Assembly: GCA_964535215.1 (NCBI GenBank)
Contig: CAZHST010000007.1
Span: 31,290-95,289, forward strand
Direction: 5' to 3'
DNA length: 64,000 nt
Source of the DNA: JACQHM01 sp964535215
GTDB taxonomy: Bacteria > Methylomirabilota > Methylomirabilia > Methylomirabilales > JACQHM01
The notes beneath the pieces are model-generated. The model ran no database searches, was not told the DNA's origin, and was given only the letters and a program-made list of their open reading frames with translations. Position numbers and translations under genes: made by a program. Numbering within the stretch: position 1 is the stretch's first letter; every line of letters starts with the position of its first letter. Shown here piece after piece: positions 1 to 8,069 of this stretch.

Positions 1-111
1 CTTGACATGGCGTTCGACCAGGAGTAGGTTGAAACCAGCCCCAAGGGGTTCATCGGCGTGGACCTGGGCCTTAAGGATTCTGACAGGTCGAAGCCCTGGA
101 GGGGTTCTTAA
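1..111 (+). pseudogene. Decayed TnpB/OrfB (IS200/IS605-type) fragment
   Basis: Frame 1 from the window edge reads a short stretch, a TAG at 25-27, then about 27 codons to a TAA at 109-111. The second part contains GVDLGLKD, which matches the RuvC-I motif of TnpB/OrfB proteins (G-I/V-D-L-G-L-K), preceded by an acidic VE-x-S-P-x-G stretch as in that family. The first Asp would be the first catalytic residue. The in-frame stop and the loss of similarity after the motif suggest a dead remnant whose 5' part lies outside the window. This rests on one short motif, so chance is possible. Confidence 0.35.
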
Positions 112-164
112 GGAACCGGGCGCGAGGATGGATTCCTTGGGGCTTGGTATTTTGGAGGTGTCTT

Positions 165-614
165 GTGAAGAGGGCTTTTGTTTCACTCGCTCTCCTCCTC
201 GGGGCCTTGACCTCATCGGCCTCTAGGGGCGATGGCGCCGACCAAGAACCTTCCCCTTGGCTGAGCCGGATGCCCAAAATGGCTGAGGTGGCCTACGCCT
301 ACTTTGCCGAACTCCCCCAAGGGCCCCGGACAGCCCTTTCCCGGTGGGTTGAGGAGTCCTGGCCAGCGAAGATCATCACCCTTCAACTGACCGAATGGGA
401 GATCGAGTTCCATCCTGCCCGCCCGATGGCGATCTGTCGACCAACCTATGCCACGACGCTCTCTGATGGCCGGACGCTCCTCCTCCAGCCCCAGTACATC
501 GTGGGATTTTCAGGAGAAGCTCAGGTGGAGTGGGTACGTTTGATGGGGGTGATGGTGCTGTACACCCCACCGCCTGAGCCTCAAGGGGCGACTTCACCGG
601 GTGAGCACCGGTAG
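165..614 (+). CDS. Secreted protein of unknown function
   Basis: The 149-residue product starts with a clear signal peptide: Lys-Arg, a hydrophobic core (LALLLGAL), then a small-residue region near residue 20. The GTG start at 165 is chosen over a TTG at 144 because a GGAGGTG ribosome-binding site ends four bases before it. The mature part is moderately charged with no motif I recognise, so it is probably periplasmic or surface-exposed. The last codons overlap the 3' end of the convergent M48 peptidase gene by 21 bp. Function unknown. Confidence 0.6.
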   Translation: MKRAFVSLALLLGALTSSASRGDGADQEPSPWLSRMPKMAEVAYAYFAELPQGPRTALSRWVEESWPAKIITLQLTEWEIEFHPARPMAICRPTYATTLSDGRTLLLQPQYIVGFSGEAQVEWVRLMGVMVLYTPPPEPQGATSPGEHR

Positions 615-1442
615 CGGAAGGGCCGGGTTCTGGTAGTAGCGGAGGGCCTCCGGCATCCACCCTTGCAGGTTGGCGATCCGTTGCGGCGGGCTTGGGTGGG
701 TTGAAAGCCAGAGGGGGGGTCTGGCCCTTTCCAAGGCCCCCATCCTCTGCCAAAGGGTGATGGCCTCCCTGGGATCGTAACCGGCCTTCGCCATCAGGAG
801 AAGACCGATGTAATCGGCCTCGCTCTCCTGGCGGCGGCTGTAGGGGAGGAGAATCCCCACCTCGGTTCCCAGACCGAGGGCGGCAGCCAGGAGCCTTCCG
901 CCCGGGGTGTCCGGGACCCCTCGCAAGATTGCAGCGCTGACCAACCCTGTGAGCTGCTCCTGGCTGATCCGCTCGGCCGCGTGGTGGGCCAGAACATGGC
1001 CAATCTCATGACCCAAGACAACGGCAAGCCCTGCCTCGGTCTGGGTGACCTGGAAGAGACCGTTCCAGATGATGATCTTCCCTCCCGGGAGGGCCCCCGC
1101 GTTCACCGTGTTGGGGTCGTTCAGCAGGACATACTCCCAGGCGTAGCGCCGTTTAGGATCAGCCACCGGGGCCAGGCGCGCCAGGACCGCCCGGATCTGG
1201 GCGTGGGCGGCCCGGTTCCCAGGATCGGGGTTAGCCGCCGGGATGATCCTCCCCTGGCGACCCGCCTGCTGGACGAGCTGGGCAAAGGCCCTTTCACCCA
1301 ACCTGACCTCTTCAGCCTCGGAGATCAGGAGGAGCTGGGGCCGGCCCGTGACCGGCGCCTTGGCACAGCCGGTGGAAAAGGCGAGGAGCCCGAGGAGGCT
1401 GAGAAAGAAGCATCCGCTCAGAGAGGGGAAAGAGATCCGCAT
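594..1442 (-). CDS. M48-family zinc metallopeptidase, lipoprotein
   Basis: The predicted 282-residue lipoprotein has a signal peptide ending in a lipobox with Cys26 (FSTGC). It carries HEIGH at residues 145-149 (two zinc ligands and the catalytic Glu) and a downstream ESEADYIG motif whose first Glu is the usual third ligand. This is the LoiP/YcaL/BepA-like group of M48 peptidases, which act in the periplasm on misfolded outer-membrane proteins. The start at 1442 is chosen because it begins the signal peptide; upstream in-frame codons give a charged extension. It follows the galT-like gene by 20 bp, so co-transcription is likely. Confidence 0.85.
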   Translation of the reverse strand: MRISFPSLSGCFFLSLLGLLAFSTGCAKAPVTGRPQLLLISEAEEVRLGERAFAQLVQQAGRQGRIIPAANPDPGNRAAHAQIRAVLARLAPVADPKRRYAWEYVLLNDPNTVNAGALPGGKIIIWNGLFQVTQTEAGLAVVLGHEIGHVLAHHAAERISQEQLTGLVSAAILRGVPDTPGGRLLAAALGLGTEVGILLPYSRRQESEADYIGLLLMAKAGYDPREAITLWQRMGALERARPPLWLSTHPSPPQRIANLQGWMPEALRYYQNPALPLPVLTR

Positions 1443-1462
1443 GATCGTCCTAGAGGCCCCTG

Positions 1463-2458
1463 TCAGGGGGCGGCCTCTTTCAAGAGCCTCGCCGCCTCTT
1501 CGGGGGAGAGGGGGTTCACGAAGAACCCTGTCCCCCACTCGAACCCCTCCGCCACCGGCAGGCGGACCCTGATCTCGATATGCCAGTGGTATCGGGGTTC
1601 GGTGTAACCCTGAAGGGGAGAGGTGTGGAGGACCAGGCTGGAGGTGGGCTCGGGGACGAGCTTTCTGATCCTTGCCATCACGTCCCTTACCAAGCCTGCC
1701 AGCTCTTTCAGGTCAGGATCACTGATCAGACCAAAGTCATGGGCATGGGTTGTGGGGATAATCCACGTCTCTAAGGGGTAGCGGGCGGCGAAGGGGACGT
1801 AGGCCAGAAACCGTGGGGTGGCCTGGATCACCCGTTCGTTGCTCCCCAGCTCCTGTCGGATCGTATCACAGTAAGCACACCGCTCCTTCCGTTCGTAGTA
1901 GAGAATCAGCCCACGAAGCTCTTCCTCGATCCGCTTCGGGATGACGGTCAAGGCCAGGAGGTGGGAGTGGGGGTGGGTTAAGGTGGCAAGATACGGTCCA
2001 TGGTTTCTCGCAACCACGATGGACCGGAACCGCTCGTCCCGCCGAAGGTCCAGACTCCGCTCCCGGTAAGCCCGGAAGACCCCCTCGAGCTGGTAGGGCT
2101 CCAGCATCCCCCAGTCTGCCCGGTGGGCTGGCGTTTCGATGACGATCTCGTGGGCCCCGACCCCACTGATCCGGTCGTAGATCCCTTCAGCCGTCCGTTC
2201 CAGCTCCCCCTCGATCCGCAGGAAGGGGAATTTGTTCGGCACCACCCGGACCATCCATCCCGCCTGGTTGACCGAGGTCCCCGGCTCCCTCAGGGCAAAA
2301 AGCTCAAAGGGCGTCTCCGCCTCGTGTCCAGGGCAGAAGGGGCAAGGTTCTTGATCCCCCCCTTTCGTCTTCTTGAGGAGTTCCAAGAGCGTTTCCCAAG
2401 ATTGCCCGGTCACGACGACCCACCGTTGCAAGACAGGTTCCCTTCGAAGCTCTGACAT
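1463..2458 (-). CDS. galT: Galactose-1-phosphate uridylyltransferase-like protein (HIT superfamily)
   Basis: The 331-residue product has the GalT layout: a CPFC zinc pair (Cys39, Cys42), the NHG-x5-HPH segment with the nucleophile region at residues 162-164, and a C-terminal HWHIEI motif. True GalT has HPHxQ; here the motif is HPHSH, with His166 replacing the Gln that stabilises the uridylyl intermediate. That makes a nucleotidyl phosphorylase or hydrolase role possible. No galK or galE is nearby. The start at 2458 follows a G-rich ribosome-binding site (GGGGGAGAAGGC); the frame is open further upstream, but that part is not GalT-like. Confidence 0.75.
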   Translation of the reverse strand: MSELRREPVLQRWVVVTGQSWETLLELLKKTKGGDQEPCPFCPGHEAETPFELFALREPGTSVNQAGWMVRVVPNKFPFLRIEGELERTAEGIYDRISGVGAHEIVIETPAHRADWGMLEPYQLEGVFRAYRERSLDLRRDERFRSIVVARNHGPYLATLTHPHSHLLALTVIPKRIEEELRGLILYYERKERCAYCDTIRQELGSNERVIQATPRFLAYVPFAARYPLETWIIPTTHAHDFGLISDPDLKELAGLVRDVMARIRKLVPEPTSSLVLHTSPLQGYTEPRYHWHIEIRVRLPVAEGFEWGTGFFVNPLSPEEAARLLKEAAP

Positions 2459-2569
2459 GCCTTCTCCCCCCCCCTTTCTCAAGACCCTTCCAGGGGTCGC
2501 TTGGACCCTTGCAGTCCTGGCAAAAGGCCCCTTGAACGTCCAAACCTGGCGCTTAAAGCGCCGCTTCTT

Positions 2570-2598
2570 CACATACCAGAATCCTGGGGTCTTGTCAA
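2570..2598 (-). promoter_or_regulatory. Predicted sigma70 promoter of the galT-like gene
   Basis: On the minus strand a perfect TTGACA (2593-2598) is followed after 17 bp by TATGTG (2570-2575). It lies about 110 bp before the galT-like start and gives a leader of roughly 100 nt. The -10 matches consensus at three of six positions only. Confidence 0.4.
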
Positions 2599-2620
2599 AA
2601 CCTTTGAAGCCTGCGGGGGG

Positions 2621-3241
2621 TTAGCCCCCCGGCCGCTTTAATAAAAGGATAGGGAGGATCCGGCTCTTCAGCTCGATGGGGGAAGCCTTCTTGAGATCCT
2701 CCGGCAGTTCCTGGGGGTCCACGGGCCTCCACGGACCGCGATAGTACCTGGTACTGTACCAGCGGCCCTTGTGGTAGTAGTAATAACGCATCTTCGCCTT
2801 GGAGAAGAAGAGGTCCAAGTCACGGTCAGGAACGAGGGCGAAGAACAGCTCCTGGGTTTCAGGAATCAGGATCAGCGTAGGGGCCGCGCTTAAAATCAAG
2901 GGTGAGGAAACCGCCTTCCGAGGGGGAGGGGTTGGGCGGGGTGGTTTCTTCGCAGCCGGAGGCGGGACTGCCGGAGTTTTAGGAGCGGCTGGGGCCTGGG
3001 GAGGGGCTTCGGTCAAAGGTGGGGCCACGGCAGGGGCCTGGGAGGGTTCCGGCGGGACCTGAACGGTTGAAGGGGGCCCAGAAGGAGGGGCCATCCGGGG
3101 AGGCGGGACCTGGGAGGATGGAGGCCGGAGCGCCTCAGGGGGAGGGGTGGGGGCTGTGCAGCCGAAGAGCCCGAAGAGGATGGAGAAAACCCCGGAGAGG
3201 ACCACCAGGACCTTTATGCCCTGGCTCGCCCCTCTCGCCAT
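2621..3241 (-). CDS. Proline-rich lipoprotein of unknown function
   Basis: The 206-residue product has a lipoprotein signal peptide with Cys28 (LFGC). A long low-complexity region rich in Pro, Ala and Lys spans roughly residues 30-110, probably an extended periplasmic spacer. It ends in a compact domain of about 85 residues with a run of aromatics (YYYYHKGRWY, then YYRGPW). Such tyrosine/tryptophan-rich C-terminal domains occur in uncharacterised proteins of delta-like lineages. The start at 3241 has a GGGAGG ribosome-binding site; the frame is open upstream to 3466 but without a signal. A GGGGGG-TTAG-CCCCCC hairpin overlaps the stop codon. Confidence 0.65.
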   Translation of the reverse strand: MARGASQGIKVLVVLSGVFSILFGLFGCTAPTPPPEALRPPSSQVPPPRMAPPSGPPSTVQVPPEPSQAPAVAPPLTEAPPQAPAAPKTPAVPPPAAKKPPRPTPPPRKAVSSPLILSAAPTLILIPETQELFFALVPDRDLDLFFSKAKMRYYYYHKGRWYSTRYYRGPWRPVDPQELPEDLKKASPIELKSRILPILLLKRPGG

Positions 3242-3342
3242 CGCCGCCTCCCCTATCAGCGCAAAGCAAGGCGGCTTCATCCCGATGCCCCTCTCCCAAA
3301 CAGCTGCAAGGTTCGTTCCCCCCAATGGGTTACGATACCAAC

Positions 3343-3372
3343 AGTTAAGCCTGAAAAGGATTCGCCTGTCAA
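3343..3372 (-). promoter_or_regulatory. Possible promoter of the proline-rich lipoprotein gene
   Basis: A perfect TTGACA (3367-3372) on the minus strand is followed after 18 bp by TTAACT (3343-3348). The -10 is weak. It sits about 100 bp before the lipoprotein start, in the divergent spacer with yebC. Confidence 0.3.
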
Positions 3373-3456
3373 GGGTTGGGAGTTTCGAGGGGAAAGGCTC
3401 AAGGGTGAAGGACCGGGAAGGCCTGCCTAACGTTTGATTTTTGAAAGGGTTCTTCT

Positions 3457-3485
3457 TTGCAATCAACCGGGATCTATGGTAAATT
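3457..3485 (+). promoter_or_regulatory. Possible promoter of yebC and the ruv genes
   Basis: TTGCAA (3457-3462) and TAAATT (3480-3485) are spaced by 17 bp, each matching consensus at four of six positions. The predicted start site would be about 20 bp before the yebC ATG, just in front of its ribosome-binding site. Confidence 0.4.
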
Positions 3486-3512
3486 TTTCGGGTGAGGAAA
3501 GGAGGTGAGGCG

Positions 3513-4262
3513 ATGTCCGGTCACTCGAAGTGGCACGAGATCAGGCACAAGAAGGCGAAGATGGATGCCCAGAAAGGGCGGATCTTCACAAAGGTCATCC
3601 GGGAGATCACCGTGGCGGCCAGGTTGGGGGGGGGCGACCCTGAGGGGAACCCCAGGCTCCGGGATGCTATTGAGCGGGCGAAAGCGGTCAACATGCCCCA
3701 AGACAATATCCTCCGGGCCATCCAGAAGGGGACGGGCGAGCTCCCCGGGGTCACGTACGAGGACTGCATCTACGAGGGCTACGGGCCTGGGGGGGTGGCT
3801 GTGCTGGTGGAGGCGACCACCGACAACAAGAACCGGACGGCCTCGGAGCTTCGGAAGCTCTTCTCCAAGAACGGGGGGAACCTGGGCGAGCCGGGGTGCG
3901 TCGCCTGGATGTTCACCAAGCAGGGGGTCATCCGGATCGAGCAGAACAAGGCCGACGAGGAAACACTCCTCCCCATCGCGTTGGAGGCAGGGGCCGAGGA
4001 CCTCCGGGTCTCCGAGGACGGGGATTTCGAGATCATCACCGCCCCCCAGGAGTTAAACAAGGTCAAGGAGGCTCTCGCTCGCCGGGGCATCGAAATCACC
4101 TCGGCGGAGATCACCGCCTTCCCGCAGAATACCGTGCGGCTCGAGGGGAAAGAGGCCCAGCAGGTGCTTAAGCTGATGGAGGAGCTGGAGGAGCACGACG
4201 ATGTTCAGCACGTCTACGCCAACTTTGATATCCCTGCCGAGATCATGGCCGCCATGCCCTGA
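3513..4262 (+). CDS. yebC: YebC/PmpR family protein
   Basis: The 249-residue product starts with MSGHSKWHEIRHKK, the signature N-terminus of this family, and has the normal length. YebC-family proteins act as DNA-binding regulators or, as shown for some members, help ribosomes through proline-rich stretches. The ATG at 3513 has a strong GGAGGTGAGG ribosome-binding site; earlier in-frame codons lie upstream of it. It is the first gene of the common yebC-ruvC-ruvA-ruvB order. Confidence 0.95.
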   Translation: MSGHSKWHEIRHKKAKMDAQKGRIFTKVIREITVAARLGGGDPEGNPRLRDAIERAKAVNMPQDNILRAIQKGTGELPGVTYEDCIYEGYGPGGVAVLVEATTDNKNRTASELRKLFSKNGGNLGEPGCVAWMFTKQGVIRIEQNKADEETLLPIALEAGAEDLRVSEDGDFEIITAPQELNKVKEALARRGIEITSAEITAFPQNTVRLEGKEAQQVLKLMEELEEHDDVQHVYANFDIPAEIMAAMP

Positions 4263-4303
4263 TCCCTCGGCCGGCGGGACAGCGAGAGGCTTCCGAGGGG
4301 TCC

Positions 4304-4831
4304 TTGACGGAGGCGCCGGTGCTCGTGTTGGGCGTTGATCCCGGGCTGAAGATCACAGGCTACGGGATTGTGGAAGGGGATCAGAAAGGCCTTCGGCTTG
4401 TCTCCTGTGGCCACTTCGACTTGTCCTCCGAAGCCCCTTTCCCGGAACGGCTCCACCGGCTCTACCGGGAGCTGGGCGGGCTCATCGAGAAGCACAACCC
4501 TGAGTGTATGGCGGTTGAACACCCCTTCTTCGCGAAGAATGCCAAGAGCACCCTCCTGCTGGGGAAGGTCGTGGGGGTGGTGATCCTGGCAGCAGCCGAG
4601 CGGGAGCTTCCCGTTTACGAATACTCCCCCCAGGAGGCCAAGGGGGCCGTCACCGGCTACGGTCGGGCGGGGAAAAGACAGGTGCAACGGATGGTGAAGG
4701 TCCTCTTGGATCTGGCCGATACCCCTGAGCCGCTTGACGCAGCCGATGCCCTGGCCGTCGCTATCTGTCACCATGCGGCGAAGCTTAAGCGCAGGCTATG
4801 GGTCCATACGGCAACATCCCATGGTGGTTGA
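4304..4831 (+). CDS. ruvC: Crossover junction endodeoxyribonuclease RuvC
   Basis: RuvC resolves Holliday junctions by paired nicks, working with the RuvAB branch-migration complex. The 175-residue protein begins with the GVDPG motif (Asp12) and keeps all four acidic catalytic residues: Asp12, Glu72 in AVEHPFF, and Asp145 and Asp148 in LDAADALAVA. The start is a TTG at 4304 with a GAGGGG ribosome-binding site; a GTG five codons later is the alternative. It lies 41 bp after yebC and 9 bp before ruvA. Confidence 0.95.
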   Translation: MTEAPVLVLGVDPGLKITGYGIVEGDQKGLRLVSCGHFDLSSEAPFPERLHRLYRELGGLIEKHNPECMAVEHPFFAKNAKSTLLLGKVVGVVILAAAERELPVYEYSPQEAKGAVTGYGRAGKRQVQRMVKVLLDLADTPEPLDAADALAVAICHHAAKLKRRLWVHTATSHGG

Positions 4832-4840
4832 CATCCCGTC

Positions 4841-5443
4841 ATGATCGCCAGACTCCGAGGTACGCTGGTCAGCAAGAGCCCTGGTCAGGTCATCGTCGAA
4901 GTAGGGGGGGTGGGCTACCAGGTCTTTGTCCCCCTCTCGACCTATTATCATCTCCCCGAGAAGGGTGAGGAGGTCCTCCTCCACACCTCCACGTATGTCC
5001 GGGATGAGGTCATCGTCCTCTACGGGTTCAGGACCGAGGAGGAGAAGGACCTCTTTGAGCTTCTCCAGGGGGTATCCGGGATCGGTCCCAGGGTGGCGAC
5101 CAACATCCTTTCAGGGATCTCGACGGAGGAGCTGATCCCTGCCATCTCCAGGGGAGATGTGGTCCGCCTGAAGACGATCCCTGGCGTGGGGAGGAAGACG
5201 GCGGAGCGGCTCGTGCTGGAGCTGAGGGAGAAACTCGCCGACCGGGTCAAGGATGGCCAGGCTGCTGTCCTCAAGGGGAAGGATCAGGTTCTGGAGGATG
5301 TCATCTCGGCCCTGGTCAACCTGGGCTGTGACCGGAAGGAGGCGGCGAAGGCGGCAGAAGGGGCCAGGGAGGCCCTCGGCGTTCAGGCCGGCTTCGAGCC
5401 CCTTGTCAAGTTTGCCCTGAAGGTGGTTTCGGATGCCAAGTAG
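4841..5443 (+). CDS. ruvA: Holliday junction branch migration protein RuvA
   Basis: The 200-residue product has the three RuvA domains: an N-terminal OB fold (MIARLRGTLV start), tandem helix-hairpin-helix motifs (GVSGIGPRVA and TIPGVGRKTA), and a C-terminal three-helix domain that contacts RuvB. RuvA tetramers bind four-way junctions and load RuvB. Length is typical. The ruvB start codon lies inside the last codons, so the two are probably translationally coupled. Confidence 0.97.
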   Translation: MIARLRGTLVSKSPGQVIVEVGGVGYQVFVPLSTYYHLPEKGEEVLLHTSTYVRDEVIVLYGFRTEEEKDLFELLQGVSGIGPRVATNILSGISTEELIPAISRGDVVRLKTIPGVGRKTAERLVLELREKLADRVKDGQAAVLKGKDQVLEDVISALVNLGCDRKEAAKAAEGAREALGVQAGFEPLVKFALKVVSDAK

Positions 5444-6500
5444 GCGGATCCCGAATCAACCCCGTCCATTCCCGGAACGGATCACCAGCCGGAGGCCCCT
5501 GGACGAGGACCTAAAGGTCGAGCAGAGCCTCCGCCCCACCACCTGGGAGGAGTTCGTCGGCCAGGAGCAGATCAAGGAAAACCTCAAAGTCTTCATCCAG
5601 GGGGCGAAGGCTCGAGCCGAGGCCCTTGACCACGTCCTGTTCTATGGCCCGCCCGGGTTGGGGAAGACGACGCTGGCCGGTCTCATCGCCTCGGAGCTGG
5701 GCGTGAACCTCAGGGCCACATCAGGGCCGGTCCTCGAACGTCCCCGGGACCTGGCAGCCATCCTCTCCAACCTTCAGGATCGGGACATCCTGTTCATTGA
5801 CGAAATCCATCGCTTGAGCCCCGTCGTCGAGGAGACCCTCTACCCGGCCATGGAGGAGTACAGACTTGACCTGGTCATTGGCCAGGGGCCGAGCGCCCAG
5901 ACCTATAAGTTGCAGCTCCCCCGCTTCACGCTGGTGGGGGCGACAACCCGGGCGGGGCACCTCACCTCCCCCTTCAGGGAACGTTTTGGCGTCGTCCACC
6001 GTCTCGATTACTATGATGTCGAGGATCTGACAAAGATCGTGGTCCGTTCAGCGAGGATCCTGGGCGTTGAGATCACGGCCCAGGGGGCGGCCGAAATCGC
6101 CAAGCGGTCCAGGGGGACTCCCCGGGTGGCAAACCGGCTGCTCCGACGGGTCAGGGACTTCGCCCAGGTCCTGGGCGACGGGGTGATCACATGGAAGGTG
6201 GCAGAGACGGCCCTTGAACGCCTTCAGGTGGATCGCTTGGGCCTCGACGAGATGGATCGGCGGATCCTTCGCACGATCATTGAGCATTTCAAGGGAGGGC
6301 CCGTCGGGGTCGAAACCCTGGCGGTGGCGGTGGCGGAGGAACGGGAGACCATCGAGGATGTCTACGAGCCCTTCCTGATCCAGATCGGGTTTCTGGCCAG
6401 GACGCCCCGGGGACGGGTAGCCACCCCGTTGGCCTTCGATTACTTCAAACATCCTCCCGCGAAGGGCATCCAGGAGCAACTCAAGTTTGAATCAGGATAG
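5433..6500 (+). CDS. ruvB: Holliday junction branch migration ATPase RuvB
   Basis: RuvB is the AAA+ motor of branch migration. The 355-residue protein shows Walker A (GPPGLGKTT, about residues 72-80), Walker B (ILFIDEIHRL), sensor 1 (GATTRAG), an arginine-finger region and the C-terminal winged helix with a GPVGVETLA motif. It overlaps ruvA by 11 bp. All landmark residues are present. Confidence 0.97.
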   Translation: MPSRRIPNQPRPFPERITSRRPLDEDLKVEQSLRPTTWEEFVGQEQIKENLKVFIQGAKARAEALDHVLFYGPPGLGKTTLAGLIASELGVNLRATSGPVLERPRDLAAILSNLQDRDILFIDEIHRLSPVVEETLYPAMEEYRLDLVIGQGPSAQTYKLQLPRFTLVGATTRAGHLTSPFRERFGVVHRLDYYDVEDLTKIVVRSARILGVEITAQGAAEIAKRSRGTPRVANRLLRRVRDFAQVLGDGVITWKVAETALERLQVDRLGLDEMDRRILRTIIEHFKGGPVGVETLAVAVAEERETIEDVYEPFLIQIGFLARTPRGRVATPLAFDYFKHPPAKGIQEQLKFESG

Positions 6501-6522
6501 GTCACGTTGGGGGTGTTCAAGC

Positions 6523-6744
6523 ATGGGGTTTGACTCGCTGGCAAAACTGCTGATCCTCTTCGGGATCGTGCTCGTCCTCTTGGGCGGGCTTCTGCTGTTC
6601 ATGGGCAAGATCCCCTTCCTGGGAAGGCTCCCCGGAGACATTTACATCCAGAAAGGGAATTTCAGCTTCTATTTCCCTTTAACAACCTCGCTCCTCATCA
6701 GTCTGCTCTTAACCCTGCTCTTCACCCTCTTCAGCCGTCGGTGA
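6523..6744 (+). CDS. DUF2905 small membrane protein
   Basis: The 73-residue product has two predicted membrane helices separated by a polar segment with the GRLPGDI motif typical of DUF2905. Its function is not known. It sits between ruvB and queA, a conserved position for this family in several non-proteobacterial phyla. The ATG at 6523 gives the canonical N-terminus with a GGGGGT ribosome-binding site; an in-frame ATG at 6487 inside ruvB is less likely. Confidence 0.85.
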   Translation: MGFDSLAKLLILFGIVLVLLGGLLLFMGKIPFLGRLPGDIYIQKGNFSFYFPLTTSLLISLLLTLLFTLFSRR

Positions 6745-6763
6745 GGCCTTTAGACCCCGTTCC

Positions 6764-7966
6764 GTGGACACGAGCGCCTTTGACTTTAAACTCCCCCCGG
6801 AACTGATCGCCCAGCATCCCCTCAGGGTGCGGGACCGTTCACGCCTGCTGGTCCTCCACCGAAGGGACCAAAGGCTTGAAGACCGCCTCTTCCCCGATCT
6901 CACGGCGTATCTTCGGGCCGGGGACCTTCTGGTCCTGAACGACACCAAGGTCATCCCGGCCAGGCTCCACGGCACCTTCCGAGGAGGAGGGGCGGTGGAG
7001 ATCCTGCTCCTAGAGGAGCGGGGGCAGGATCGGTGGGAGGCCCTCGTCAAGCCGTCCAAGAAGGCCCAACCTGGGAAGAGGCTGATCCTCGCCCCAGGTG
7101 TTCTGGAGGCTGAGATCGAAGGGCGGACTCAGGACGGCCGCGTGCTCCTCCGATTCGTCTGTGAGGGGAACTTCCGGGCACTTCTTCAGCACTATGGACA
7201 AATGCCCCTCCCCCCCTACATCAGACCGGAGACGAGAGACTTGAGACGAGAGACTCGAGACGAGAGCTCCAGCCCGCCAGATGCCTTCAGTCTCCAGTCT
7301 CNNNNNNNNNNNNNNNNNNNNNNNNNNNNNNNNNNNNNNNNNNNNNNNNNNNNNNNNNNNNNNNNNNNNNNNNNNNNNNNNNNNNNNNNNNNNNNNNNNN
7401 NCAGTCTCCAGTCTCTTCATAGGGAGCGGTACCAGACGGTCTATGCGAAGACGGAGGGGGCCATTGCGGCACCAACGGCTGGCCTCCACTTCACCTGGAG
7501 GCTTTTAGAGCGGCTCCAGGACATGGGGATCACCTTGGCCTTCTTGACCCTCCACGTCGGGATCGGGACCTTTAAGCCGGTCCGGGCGGGAGAGGTTGAG
7601 CACCATCAAATGGAACCGGAGCGGTACTGCATCCCCGAGGAGACGGCTCAAGCGATTAAAACAACGAAGAGGGAAGGGGGTCGGATCGTCGCCGTCGGAA
7701 CGACGACGGTGAGGGCCCTGGAACATTCGGCAAAGCCAGCAGGGGAGGTCGAAGCCGGGGAGGGATCGGCCGACCTCTTCATCTACCCAGGGTACCCCTT
7801 CAAGGTCATTGACGCCTTGATCACGAACTTCCATCTCCCCAGGTCCACGCCCTTGATGCTCGTCTCCGCCTTCGCCGGCAAGGAGCTTATCCTGCAGGCC
7901 TATCAGCATGCCATCCTGCACCGCTACCGTTTCTTAAGCTTCGGCGACGCCATGTTGATCCTCTGA
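6764..7966 (+). CDS. queA: QueA, tRNA preQ1(34) S-adenosylmethionine ribosyltransferase-isomerase (contains assembly gap)
   Basis: QueA converts preQ1 in tRNA to epoxyqueuosine using SAM. Both halves are clear: the N-terminal DFKLPPELIAQ and LNDTKVIPARL motifs, then YQTVYA, AAPTAGLHF and GTTTVRALE. Between PLPPYI and RYQTVYA, where the family normally has about ten residues, this gene carries an insertion coded by 7-bp repeats and interrupted by 100 Ns. The true insertion length and even the reading frame across the gap are unknown, so the gene may be intact with a long loop or broken. The GTG start at 6764 gives the usual N-terminus but has a poor ribosome-binding site. Confidence 0.88.
   Translation: MDTSAFDFKLPPELIAQHPLRVRDRSRLLVLHRRDQRLEDRLFPDLTAYLRAGDLLVLNDTKVIPARLHGTFRGGGAVEILLLEERGQDRWEALVKPSKKAQPGKRLILAPGVLEAEIEGRTQDGRVLLRFVCEGNFRALLQHYGQMPLPPYIRPETRDLRRETRDESSSPPDAFSLQSXXXXXXXXXXXXXXXXXXXXXXXXXXXXXXXXXXSLQSLHRERYQTVYAKTEGAIAAPTAGLHFTWRLLERLQDMGITLAFLTLHVGIGTFKPVRAGEVEHHQMEPERYCIPEETAQAIKTTKREGGRIVAVGTTTVRALEHSAKPAGEVEAGEGSADLFIYPGYPFKVIDALITNFHLPRSTPLMLVSAFAGKELILQAYQHAILHRYRFLSFGDAMLIL
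7229..7266 (+). repeat. 7-bp tandem repeat GAGACNN inside queA
   Basis: Five direct copies of a 7-bp unit lie back to back: GAGACGA, GAGACTT, GAGACGA, GAGACTC, GAGACGA, then a partial GAG. Because 7 is not a multiple of 3, each unit is read in a different frame. Confidence 0.85.
7288..7415 (+). repeat. 7-bp tandem repeat CAGTCTC flanking and probably filling the gap in queA
   Basis: Two copies of CAGTCTC precede the N-run (7288-7301) and two follow it (7402-7415). The unit is the reverse complement of GAGACTG, so this array is inverted relative to the GAGACNN array at 7229. The assembly most likely broke inside a longer CAGTCTC array. Confidence 0.8.
7302..7401. other. Scaffold gap (100 N)
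   Basis: Exactly 100 undetermined bases lie inside queA, with the same 7-bp repeat on both sides. The round number indicates a placeholder of unknown real length. Confidence 0.95.
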
Positions 7967-8069
7967 TCCCTTCTTTTCTCCTTGTCCGAAGCGATGGTGG
8001 CGTGTAAAATCTCCGTAAAAGTCACCAGCCGTCAGCTCCCGGCGGGGAAAAGAGACGCCAAGAGTACCT

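Noticed and set aside
2613..2632. GGGGGG-TTAG-CCCCCC hairpin as a terminator of the proline-rich lipoprotein gene
   Set aside because: The stem is good, but it overlaps the stop codon and no T-run follows on either strand.
7229..7415. Possible CRISPR array at the repeats in queA
   Set aside because: The units are 7 bp, directly adjacent and without spacers, and they lie in a coding frame. No cas gene is in the window.
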